NCBI GenBank assembly: GCA_019400425.1
Contig: JAFREE010000173.1
Coordinates: 1 to 50,671 of the forward strand
DNA length: 50,671 nucleotides
Direction: 5' to 3'
Origin: Hymenochaete sp. R1
Lineage: Eukaryota; Basidiomycota; Agaricomycetes; Hymenochaetales; Hymenochaetaceae
This document shows, one piece after another, positions 11,735 to 23,671 of this stretch (its first letter is position 1; the number at the start of each line of letters is the position of its first letter). The position numbers and the translations under genes are program-made. The notes beneath the pieces were generated by a model. That model searched no databases. It saw nothing but the letters and a program-made list of their open reading frames with translations, and was not told where the DNA came from.

Positions 11735-13403
<1,669 letters not shown>

Positions 13404-13609
13404 GACGCACACGAAGGTTGTTGAGAACGTGAAGGGCGCCGCTGAGCTGCTCGCTGAAACCAGAAATTTCGGCGAGCTTTGATCGACGTGGTTTACGTTC
13501 TCTTGCTTCCGCTTCTGACCGCCGCCCTCTCAAGTTCCTTCGCTCGCTGCTTACCCTCCTTCTATCGCCATTCCTGCTTTTTCTTCGCTGTTTTACTCTC
13601 GGAAACAAC
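13404..13609. promoter_or_regulatory. Shared promoter interval, KRR1 / NCBP3
   Basis: Only 206 bp separate the divergent KRR1 and NCBP3 start codons. A bidirectional promoter is implied. No TATA box was seen; pyrimidine-rich tracts lie just upstream of the NCBP3 start. Confidence 0.5.
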
Positions 13610-15076
13610 ATGGATATCGCCAACGAGGATGTTTCATTCGGTGACAACACATTCTCAAACTCATTTGCGCTTTCGTATGCAGAAGACACGCCATATGAAG
13701 AGCAAGTTGCTGCTCTCCCCATCTTGCCACCCGCGCCAGCGGGTCAAACAGATTCGTCGTTCGGAGGTTTAGCAAATCGAATAAGCCGTCACAGGGTGTA
13801 CATTCCACCTGAGAGCATGTCGAAGGGAAAGGTGCGCGAGCCCCAACTACGCGTGAAAGTATACGAACACGACCGGCGTGGTCTTTTCTGACGTTGAGAG
13901 TCTTTCGTTTGGGTCCCTTGTCTTTTTTATTTGCGATTTTCAACACGTCGGCGGGTTATAGCGGAAAAGAGGGGAAGAAATGGAGGATATTGCAGAGAAA
14001 GAGGACGAAGACATGAATGATGACAATGAATCGAACTGTGAGTGTTTTCCTCACTATTTCTTTCCGTGATCACCATGCTAACGTTCACAAAAGTCGGTCT
14101 TCGACCCAACGCTCTCTACCTCCACGGTACACCCATATCCCATCTACCCACCAATAACATTTTCGGATATGCACGCCACCACAACACCTCTCCCGTTGCT
14201 CTCGAATGGGTTGACGATACCACCTGCGTCCTCGTCTTCCCCTCTAACGCCAGTGCCACTAGCGCTCTCACTGCTCTCCGCAAACACTCGGATTCCGTGG
14301 AAGAGATCCCCGATATTGACGATTGCTACACCGCTAGACCTGTACCCATGGTTATATGGCCACCGGAGGATCGTATCAATAATACATTGGGTGTGGCAGA
14401 GGGGCTGAAGGAGACCCTTCTTGTACGGATCGCTCGGGAAAATGATCGGAAGAGCAAGGGGGCTAAGCACAAAAGTGCATTTTATCGTAAACATGGGATG
14501 GACGCGGGCAAAGATCCAAACGCACATACAATTGGGAGGGCTCCCGAGCGCATTGCAAACGAGAATGGCCTGCCGAAGCGACGAAGGATGCAAGATAACG
14601 TCGGCGAGGAAGACAAGAGACGTCAACTCGACGACGAACTTGACAACTTCCTAAAAGAAGGGGAAAAGGACGATATCGATGGCGACGACCCAGCGACCCC
14701 GCTATCCCTACAATCAACACCATATTCGCCACCCTCTAAAATGCGCTCTGACTATTTCACGGAGGACGGGCGAGAGATCGTCAATAAGCGCGGGCGGTCG
14801 CTCCTTGACCGAACGTCTGTCGTACGCGTTCACCCTCCGCGCGACAGTCACGACGACAGCGGCAAAAGGAGGCACAGGCAACGAGTTAGTACAGGGAGAA
14901 AGAGAGACCTTAGATCTCGAATGACGGATGATGAAGGGTTCTCTAGCTCTGAGAGTGACTTTTCGAAGGGAGGGCGGAGAAGGAATGGTAGGGAGAAGAC
15001 ACGAGCTACAGAGAGACCTACGAAGACGAGGGAAGAACTGGACAATGAGTTGGACGAGTTTCTCAAATCGAATTGA
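13610..15076 (+). CDS. NCBP3: Nuclear cap-binding protein subunit 3 (NCBP3) homologue
   Basis: Probably binds the 5' cap or cap-binding complex partners and aids mRNA export. Exons: 13610..13858, 13962..14037, 14094..15076; 435 residues. An acidic N-terminal region with RKRGEEMED precedes an RRM-like fold. Its core is GLRPNALYLHGT, NNIFGYARHH, ALEWVDDTTCVLVF, at about residues 110-155, as in the NCBP3 family. The rest is long, charged and disordered, ending with two LDDEL/LDNEL-D-x-FL motifs (DDELDNFLKEG and DNELDEFLKSN). The middle 76-nt exon was placed because it alone keeps the frame between the first and last exons. Head to head with KRR1 and convergent with the PIG-F gene. Confidence 0.82.
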
Positions 15077-15383
15077 TTCGCTCTGGCTCCTTATGGGGTT
15101 TTTTTGTAACATTCGTTCTTTTTCTTTCTCTTCCTACGCCCAACTCAGTCTAGATCATGTATGTTAACATTTCACGGAAATTAGCAGTGGGAAAGAGGAA
15201 GGACCTGTTGAGTTTACAATCCAGTGTCCACTTTCAAAACATGCCACTGTCTAAAATCCGCGAATATTGCCAAGAAGAATGCGAAGCCCAGTAGTCCCAC
15301 AACACATTACGAAGATATCATTTCTTGGAGCCAGAAATGAAGGAAACGAAAGAGAGGATCCCTCATCTTATATTCAACTGGAG
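15077..15383. other. Convergent intergenic, NCBP3 / PIG-F gene
   Basis: Holds the two facing 3' UTRs. No gene seen. Confidence 0.5.
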
Positions 15384-16613
15384 TCAACTACTACTGATTT
15401 TCTTACCATCTCCTTTCTTCTTCTTAACCAACTTCTTCGCCTTCTCGCCTTCTTTTTCATTTCCAATGTTTCTTCCCTCTTCAGCCAGCACATAAAGTGT
15501 TTCGAGCGCGAGCGCGAGCCACGAGCCTATGATGTTACCCAGGATAGCGCCGTAAGCAGGTGTGAGAGGCCATGCCTGTTCAAAATATACGAAGAAATGA
15601 AACGATGAGGGGCAAATCAATCAATAAAAATGGATATGAATAATATGTTCTGAGCGAGACTACTTACCTGCCATGGTCTATCCCAGTCTAGAGCGATGAA
15701 AGATACACCGACCCACGCCCCGAGGACTGACCCGAGAGCAGGGAAAACAAGCAACCGTTCGTAAGGTGTCCGTGGGCTATTCCAACAAAGCCGACCATAA
15801 AACTCAATTAAGCAATCACTTTGTTTCGTATTAGTTCCGAGATGAAAGACTCACGAGACTTCAGCGAATAGCCTTAGCCAGAGAAGTCTGTGCGCAAGCG
15901 TGCTCGACTCGGCGGATTGTGATGAGGCACGGAACGAGGGGGGATTGAGGGTGTAAGCGGCAGGAAATATGGACAGTATTGATAGAAGAAGAGCGAAAAG
16001 GTATGTCTTCCAGAGTTGACTGTACGAGTACGGATTAATGTTTATATGAATTAGGCAACGTTTCGTGGAGGGACGTACGTGAAGAAAGGTGCTCCAAAAA
16101 GAACCAGTGCGACGTGAAAAAATATAGAGCCTGACAGGACAGCAACGACAGCATCTTTGAAGGTCTACAGTTCCGATGTTTTTGAAGCTTCTTGAAAAAC
16201 AGAAGATTTTATGAAAGGAGTTGTTCGTTACCCACGTTAAACTTCTCCCTTCCCTTCCCCGCCGCCCTCTTCAACTTCGCCTCATCATCCTCCCCAAACA
16301 ACGCCAATCGCGCACCCTCATTCTCAGACTTCAGCCAGCCAGACCACGACGCCTGAACGGCACCCGCTCCAATACAGAGCCAGACGAGCGTAAGGATCGG
16401 GTCCGCGGTGATTGGGCGCATGAAGGGGTGTTGCGGGCGGTCTTTTGAAGAGGCTTGTTCAGGAATGGGAGACAGGAGGAAGGAGGAGCGAGGCAGAATG
16501 AGGGCAGAAAAGATAAGAAGAAGGGTGTGGACGCCGAGGAGGGAAGTGAAGCGGGAGATGGCGAAGAAGGGTGTTTTGAGGGTGGAGGATGGCCCGGGAG
16601 TTGAGGTACTCAT
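15384..16613 (-). CDS. GPI11: GPI-anchor biosynthesis protein PIG-F (GPI11)
   Basis: ER membrane protein that helps add phosphoethanolamine to GPI mannoses, as partner of the GPI7/GPI13 type transferases. Exons (minus): 16613..16236, 16164..16079, 16019..15855, 15776..15668, 15575..15384; 309 residues. Several membrane helices are visible: LGVHTLLLIFSALIL, ILTLVWLCIGAGAV, AVVAVLSGSIFFHVALVLFG, YLFALLLSILSIFPAAY, plus two more near the end. The family signature VLGAWVGVSFIALDWDRPWQ-AWPL is complete across the last junction. The C-terminus is Lys-rich (KAKKLVKKKKGDGKK), consistent with ER retention. All five exons add up in frame. A minus-strand P450 lies upstream of its promoter. Confidence 0.92.
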
Positions 16614-17022
16614 CGCGCTGGAAAGTAGTGACGACGTTACTCGGCGACGCTCGTTACTGAATTCTTCCTCCCACCTAGCAATTTGTCTGTACCCTCCCCT
16701 CAGATGTGCTTGAAGATGTATGCGTTGAGGTGGAACTTGGTGGCTGTTGAGAACCAGCTTCTGAATCGGCCATCTTTTCGCTCTTTTAGTGACACGTCTG
16801 ATCCCGTGCTACATTCCCAGGCTCGTGTGCTTTTTTGCGTTCTCGGAAATAAAACCCTTCGTCTCCCCGACTATCTTACTACCCTCCTCTCTACTATTCA
16901 AATTTACCCATCGCCAACAACAATGATATTAAACAGCTTATGAAATGGAGTTACACGAAAAGAGTCTGAAAAGATGTCTATTAGCGCAGCATTCCGGCGC
17001 AGCACATTTCAACGTTCAGGCA
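16614..17022. other. Intergenic, PIG-F promoter and P450 3' side
   Basis: No supported gene. It should hold the PIG-F promoter and the P450 3' UTR; short plus-strand frames at 16683-16943 and 16945-17142 match nothing recognised. Confidence 0.45.
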
Positions 17023-18944
17023 TTAAACTTCAGCGACCCGGAATTTGATACCAATTTGGCACGATTCAGGTTTCCGCACGAAGGCTTCAGACACTATCAA
17101 CTACGTATTCACCAAATGACATCAGTTTGCAACTTTCACTGAATCAGAAATCAGAAAGCTCACCTCTTGCTCAGGATCATGGAGCACGACATCGAATCGT
17201 CGGAAGATAGATGCAATGAGGATACGCAGCTGCAAGTTCGCAAGATTACGTCCAAGGCAAGCTCTGCGGTGTAAATTAGTTCCAGCTAGGTCAAGCTCTT
17301 AAGTGAAAAGAAATCATACGCACCGCGGTCCAGACGAAAATACATTGAAGCCCTTCTGAAGCTCAGCCGAATCTCTTTCAAACCATCTGTCCGGATTGAA
17401 CTCGTCTGCGTCTTCGCCCCAGATCTTTCTGTCCCTATGAATGCTATATGTAGGGACGCTCACTATTGTCCCTGGTAAGAATGATTTTCCTAAAACAGTG
17501 AGTCCACCTTCAGGGACTACACGGGGCAATCCAAATCCGACAGGCGAGAAGAGACGCAAGGATTCATTGATGACGGCCTCTAGATATGATAGATTCTTGA
17601 CTTCCTCGAATCTGGCAATGGGGTCGTTGTTGACGGTAGCAAGAGCATTATCGAGTTCCTTCTGAAGCTTTATTTGAACGTGAGGATGTCGAGCCAGGTA
17701 ATATGTGATGGCGCAAGCCGAGCTACGCAAGGCCCAATTCGGGTTCTTTACAATCATAATCAATCCGATACGACGACAGGAAGGGAACGTACACTGAAGG
17801 CATATCAGCTCCTGCTACTAATACCGCTATGGCATTGGAAGTGATTTCCGCAACCGGATGAGGATTGCCATTTGCGCCCTTCACTTCAAGAAGCTTGCCA
17901 AGAATATCCGCTCGTTGAGGCGGTTCAGCCAACCGCTTTGACGCCGCTGTGATCGTGATTTTGGCCAAGTTCTCCTTCGCTTTTCGACCTCGAGCATACC
18001 CCGGAAAATACTTCACAATGGGCCTCCAAGAAAAAGGGACAGTACCGAGAGACACGACGTAGTGACTACGGTCAGCGATCGTTTGCAACGCCGGGATACT
18101 GATGGAATCTTTCGTCCCTCCAGGCTTGCCGAGCTCGCTCAATGCTGACGCTTGGTTCTTTACCATGGGCACAATGTCTTTGTCAGTAGCAACCATCCCA
18201 GGGGAAGAGCCCAAAGCGAGATCGTCTAGAATCAATGGATAAACAATCAATGCAGCATTCTCAGTAAATAGTATATGACTCACAGATAGTGTCAAAAAAT
18301 GATAATTTGAACCAGTGCATACAATCGAGCCAAAGGCGTGTATCCGCGCCAGGCAAGCTTTTCGCAGCTTCATCCCATTTAACAATGAGCTCCTTCATGT
18401 GTTCACGAATGGTCGGCTCGAACGTTAGAATGCTTTTTTGAGAAAAGACATGTGAAACGTTCCTGCGTTGCCTCGCATGGTCTTCAGACGAACGAGTACA
18501 GACGACATCCGGTGTCAAAGTGACAAATGTGTCGTAAAAGTCGGACTTGAGTGCGCCGCTGCCGTATCCGTGAATAGCAGGGATTGCACTAGCATCGTTG
18601 ATGGATACGTGGTTTGGGGCGATGCGTACGAAGGTTCCTACAGCGTGAACATAGTAAAGTCTCGTACGTAAGCTACGGCCCATTACAAGAAAATAGAGGT
18701 GGCCTTGCTCACCATAACGTTTATGAAGTTCATGCACAGCAACGGATCTCTTCCCGCGAAAAGTTACCAGACTTAGCCATGCATCAGTAAGCCGCGCAAG
18801 ATATGGTCCGGTTATACCATTAGCTCGGAAGATATGTCGCTCTGCAATGGAAGGTCCGAGTAAAAGCAAAAGTGCAACAACACAGAAAATACCACCTATC
18901 GTCGTTGGGTCCTGCTGGCTGGCATAGTCAAAGGGTAAAGGCAT
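17023..18944 (-). CDS. Cytochrome P450 monooxygenase, microsomal type
   Basis: Heme monooxygenase anchored in the ER; substrate unknown. Exons (minus): 18944..18713, 18637..18284, 18225..17795, 17745..17324, 17263..17164, 17100..17023; 538 residues. An N-terminal membrane anchor spans roughly residues 17-34 (IGGIFCVVALLLLLGPS). The K-helix ExxR is in NESLRLFSPVG, the PERF-like motif in FNPDRWFE, and the heme loop in FSSGPRACLGRNLA with the ligand cysteine. The I-helix reads VLVAGADMPS, so the usual threonine after Asp is Met. The next acceptor that keeps frame adds NPNWALR before SSACAITYYLARHP, longer than usual. This may be a divergent or decaying enzyme. No P450 reductase or terpene/polyketide gene is nearby. 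Confidence 0.9.
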
Positions 18945-20008
18945 TTGGGAGAAATCTGTGGGATGTAGAACAGATTATTTTGGTTAATTGTTTATTATAG
19001 AAGGGCAGATTTCAGCCATTACCTTTAGAACGTAGACTGCTTTATACGAGACTGATCTCAACACATAAGCGGAAGAGTATCATAGTCCGTGCTATTCGAA
19101 GTCGGGATGACTCGGCGGGTGCGCACCTCAGTACGTTCCGAATCATAAGCCCGCAACGATTCCTTCTGAAGCTGAAGCTGCCATTGGCGAAGGAGGTTGG
19201 GTCTGAAACAAGGAAGCGGTAGGATTCGGGAGTGGCGTTGCCAACTTGAATGCCAGTAACTTGAAAGCGACTCATCGAGGATAAAACGGAATACAATGCT
19301 TGAAAGTTCTCACCGAGATCAACTCACGCAATGTGAGGCTAGAAAATTTGAGAGTGGGCTCTGTCTCGTTGTCCAAGAAGATGACTGACGCACTTGGAAT
19401 CACTACCTCGTTGTGGATTCTTTGCGAAGCGTCCACAGCGGGCCGCCGTAGCCCACAGCAAATTAAGTCTGACTACTTGTATTTGCGAGAGCTACTACCT
19501 ACAGCGCGATTGTCGGATTTCCTGAAATAAATGTGTTCACCGCTACACTGAGGTTCGCGTTTCTCTTTCCTCCTCCTCCCCAATAAGCAGTCCCGAAGTG
19601 ATTTAGTGGCGCTGACAGGTCTGTAGTCATGATCCGGTGCTCCTTTCACAACATTATGCATATCACCGGAGACCTTCTCAACTATATATACCGGCTAAGG
19701 TTACTATCCTACCAATAGACAAGAATAGAATACTCACTATGACTCGGGCTTTGAGTTTTCCACACCTACCGAAAGCCGTCTGAAGCCTTCACAGAGATTG
19801 TGTCACACGAAGCAGTCTTGATTGGTATACGCCATACGACCTCGCGCCTTAATAAGTACTAAGTCACTCGATTCTAAGGTTTCCATGAGCTTGTCAAATC
19901 AGGGTTCCATTTAGCAGAAAGCACTTAAGCGGGAGAGGTGCGAGGTGCGGCGCGAAGCTGGAAGCGCAAGTGTTGAAGAAGTTTAGGGCAGGTCTTTTCG
20001 CGACACTG
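18945..20008. other. Intergenic, P450 promoter side
   Basis: About 1.06 kb between the divergent P450 and the Ser-rich protein gene. Short frames occur on both strands (for example 19042-19296 minus and 19300-19530 plus) but none has a recognisable domain or splice structure. Confidence 0.45.
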
Positions 20009-21565
20009 ATGTCATGCATAATTTCAACTTCCTCTCTTCCATCTGAACCATCACCATCTCCAAGATATCAAAGCCGTTTTTCTTCCACATTCTCAACGCA
20101 CTACTTGCGCTTGAGTATGTCGGGGTGTGCTCGTCCATGCGGTGAAACACATCGCGCAACCCCAGTTCAGGATTATGAAGACGGTCAACTTACGCCTCTG
20201 CCACTAGCTCACAGCGCTTCCGATTCCTCATCTTTCTTTGCACGCCTCAAACAAAGTATAAACAACTCGTCCGTAGCTCAGCTTTTGAATCAGAACAAAA
20301 GCTCTTTTGCCTCTAGGCACCTAAACTCGGACAAACAAGACAAAGACCTTGCATTCTCCGTGGGATCTCCGAATTCTTCTCCGCGCCGTAGTTCTTTCAT
20401 CAAGCAAGCTCTTTCACTCAAGTCGTCTTTTTCTCGTTCTTCCGCGGATGGAATCCAAGACTCACAAACTAGTTCTCGAGCGCATGCAAGGAGCTTCTCT
20501 CAATCCGATAACGCATCTATTTCTCCTTCATCTCTCTTTTCACCGTCGTCTTTATCGTCTGATCCTACTTTCGCGACTTCAACGCATGAAAGCGATGCGG
20601 AAGGAAAATGGTCGCCAGTACTCGTCTCCTCCCCTAGCACGAACATGCCACTTGCGTCCCCAATGTTCCTAGACGAGTTTGACAATGGCCAAAAAGAAGA
20701 CAAAGATGCATCCATCACCATCAGAGACGACCATGTATCTAGGAAAAGGAAAGGCAAACATACTGCTCCTCCATTTGTATCGCTTACCCCTTCCTTTTCC
20801 TGAATGTCAGACTCACTTATTGATATAGCCGTATGAAACCCTTTTAGCTGACATTGCTGCTACTCGTGATCCAAGCGCCACTGCGTTTCCAACCGGCTCG
20901 TTCGACGATTACGGCGAATGGTGGGGCTTCGATTATACTATTGCAATGAGCCGAAGAGACAATCGAGCATTCGGTGCGTCAGCAAATACTACAGGTGAAC
21001 ATTCAAAGGTAAGAAGAGCTGGCAAGCACCGAAGTATGAGCTCACCTTCTCGAGTAGAGCCGCAAGTCTTGGGCTGCCATTCATCAAGGATCCATTTCAC
21101 CACGGAGCAAAGACGCGAACTTCCGTAACTGGCGGAAGTGGCATCGCTCACTTGAACATGCTGATCTGCGTCATCGTCGAAAAAGAACCATAGACTTCAT
21201 CGAGTCGTCGAAACATTTAGCGACGTTTTATTTTGATGAGGTATATGCGAGACGTGCTATTGAACTATACGTATGTCATTCCCGTACGAACCGTAATTGA
21301 AGGCGTAATATCCTTAGGCATTTTTCAGAAAGACGTGCTTAGGGAAGATGAACTATACGATGCCATGCTGTGGATAGAATATGCCACTGAACACAGAGCT
21401 GTAAGTTTCATCCGTCCTATCCATACTTTCCAAACGCTACGCTGAAACTGTCGCAAGGACCCCTACTTTCCTCCTGAAAAGCACGATATTGGTTGGACGA
21501 TTAAAAACCATCGATCCGTTGGATGCTTGCGGGATCTCAAGTTCGCCGAAGAATCTTGGGAGTAG
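20009..21565 (+). CDS. Uncharacterised Ser-rich protein with charged C-terminal domain
   Basis: I do not recognise this protein. Exons: 20009..20776, 20829..20994, 21089..21270, 21329..21400, 21458..21565; 431 residues, every junction in frame with GT..AG ends. The first ~255 residues are Ser/Pro-rich and probably disordered, with many basic-S-S and SP sites (likely phosphorylated). The C-terminal part is ordered and aromatic: PYETLLADIAATRDPS, DDYGEWWGFDYTIAMSRRDN, NFRNWRKWHRSLEHADLRHRRKR, then HLATFYFDEVYARRAIELY and ELYDAMLWIEYATEHRA. The last exon ends in AEESWE. The start could also be the ATG at 20117 (MSGCARPC). The ordered C-terminal part looks like a lineage-specific fungal domain; this is inference. 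Confidence 0.65.
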
Positions 21566-22279
21566 GCTACTAGGCTTAGAGGGTCACCGTTCCCGTACTC
21601 ACGGAGTCTCTTACTCCGCCTACACCCAACGGCATTTCTTGCTCACGTTATCACTTCGCTCTGTGCGTCTGAGAAACAAAACGGTGTCTCTTTGATGCAA
21701 TTCGTGAATTATTAGAAGAATAGATATGTAAAAACAGAGGACCGTGGACACCATGTAGCATACAAAGATAGAACGTTCTCCGTATTCGTAGTGTATCCAT
21801 ATAGAGAATCAAACAAATGTAAACTGTAGGAAGAATAGTGAGCACGCTGATAAGTAGTAGACAAAGAAAGAAAAGGAGAAGGCTCAGACAATAAGTACAA
21901 GCAGCCTAGGGTATTTTCGACAGACGTCATCCCCGTGAAGAGACACCATTCGGTGGTAATACCAACTTTTACACATCTTTGCCAGATAGAAATCGATATT
22001 TCCATCTGAAAAAAAAAGACAAAATATAGACTCACCAGACAGGAAGAGACGCCGAGCAAACGAGATGTAGATGGTGGTGGATGGGGGCAGAGAGCGACAC
22101 GATTGGACAAAAAGAACGAAGAAAATTTTGTAGTCAAGACTTTAACACGTGATTTGACACTTCCCACGGTCGGTCTCAGTGCTTCGCCGCTAAATATTAA
22201 TATTAATTTGGAGGACCATGTCCATAGCCATCGACAATCTCCTTTTTCGCCACCTTTTCTGAGGTAGAAGACACAATAT
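21566..22279. other. Intergenic, upstream of ESF2
   Basis: About 0.7 kb with no supported gene. An AT-rich palindromic run (about 22192-22210, AAATATTAATATTAATTT) lies some 70-90 bp before the ESF2 start and may be a TATA-like or nucleosome-free element. A long minus-strand frame here was rejected. Confidence 0.45.
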
Positions 22280-23477
22280 ATGCTCCTTTCGAAAGACATT
22301 AGATTTACCTTAACTGGAAATTTCGATGAGGACGATGAGACTGGACCTGGTCCATCACGCCTTCGTTCAAACCCGAGCTCGATTTCCGAAAGAGAAGAGG
22401 GGCAGACCGAAGAAGGGGACGCTTCAAGTGGTTCTGGCACCGAACAAGGCTTAGAGGAGGGGGATAGAATTGAAACTGATGCCGGCGAGGAAGATGATGA
22501 AAACGAAGCCCCAAGCCCCCTCGCCGACTCGACCACGAACTCTCACTCAGGCATGGACCCAGCAGGTCTCGCAGGTCACCAACAGACCATAAAACCCCTC
22601 TCGCCCGAAGATCTCGCAGCTTTCCGCGCAGCACAGGAGCGTACAGGGATCATTTATATCTCGAGGATCCCGCCGGGGATGAGGCCCACCAAAGTGCGGC
22701 ATTTGATGTCGCAGTATGGGGAGGTGGGGAAGGTGTATTTGCAGCAGGAAGGTAAAGCTACCTAGTCTCCAGTATCATGTCTTTGCCTAACTCAAGTCGA
22801 ACTGGTTTTTTTTGCCTTGTCTTGCCTTCCTTTATCTACCACGCTATGCTTCCTCCAGATCCCAAAAGCGCCTACCTCCGGCGCAAATTCACATCGACCA
22901 AAAAGGCGCACTACACCGAAGGCTGGGTAGAGTTTACAGACAAACGAGTCGCCCGCTCCGTCGCCTCGATGCTCAACGCGCAATCCATCGGCGGCAAAAA
23001 GGGAACTCGATGGCGAGATGACGTCTGGACAATGAAGTATTTACCCAAATTCAAGTGGGGGATGTTGACGGAGCAGATTGGTACGTTTGTTTATTGCTTC
23101 CCGTTATTATGAATGAGGTGTTTCTGATATGTTGCATTCTTCTTTGTGTTATTGGATTGCCAATAGCGAACGAAGCCGCCCAACGCACAGCTCGTCTGCG
23201 CGTTGAGCTCGAACAATCACGCAAAGAACAGAAGGATTACCTCAAGCAAGTCGAGCTCGCCCGCGTCCTCGACAAACGTGCGAAACGGAAACGAGAAGCA
23301 TTGGAGAAAAAAGGCGAGGAAGTGGACGAAAGTAAACTTCTACCACCTGTGAAGAGAAGGCAGGATGTTGGCGGCACTGGCGATTCGGAGTCGAAAAAGA
23401 AGAGGCGTAGAGCAGAGGCGATGTCCCACCCAGCAACTGAAGGAGAGTTAAAGACAGTGCTTGGGAATGTTTTCTAA
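22280..23477 (+). CDS. ESF2: ESF2/ABT1 pre-rRNA processing factor (RRM)
   Basis: Nucleolar RRM protein that stimulates the helicase Dbp8 and is needed for early 18S cleavages. Exons: 22280..22751, 22859..23080, 23167..23477; 334 residues. An acidic, Ser/Glu-rich N-terminus (about 100 residues) precedes the [56 protein letters not shown], then the ESF2 signature [23 protein letters not shown]. The C-terminal third is a Lys/Arg/Glu coil with nuclear-localisation stretches (KKKRRRAE). Length and layout match fungal ESF2. The start is the first ATG in a short leader; a more upstream first exon cannot be excluded. Convergent with the ARS2 gene. Confidence 0.93.
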
Positions 23478-23671
23478 TTTCGAGGTTCACATTTTTCTTG
23501 TATAGTCCGTTGTGTGCTTCGCTAGTGTCAAAAGATATCGATTTAAATTTATGTATGAGTTCGATTACTCGTAACTATGTAAACCTTTTCTTCCAAAAAC
23601 TGCGGAAAGGGCCACAACAATAATCCGATAATTTTATGCATAGCAAACCCTCCCCTTGCGCCGTTATAAGT

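Noticed and set aside
21712..22536. Long (274-codon) minus-strand frame
   Set aside because: It overlaps the promoter and acidic N-terminal coding region of ESF2 on the other strand. Its sequence is low-complexity Ser/Phe-rich with no domain, typical of antisense to acidic coding DNA.
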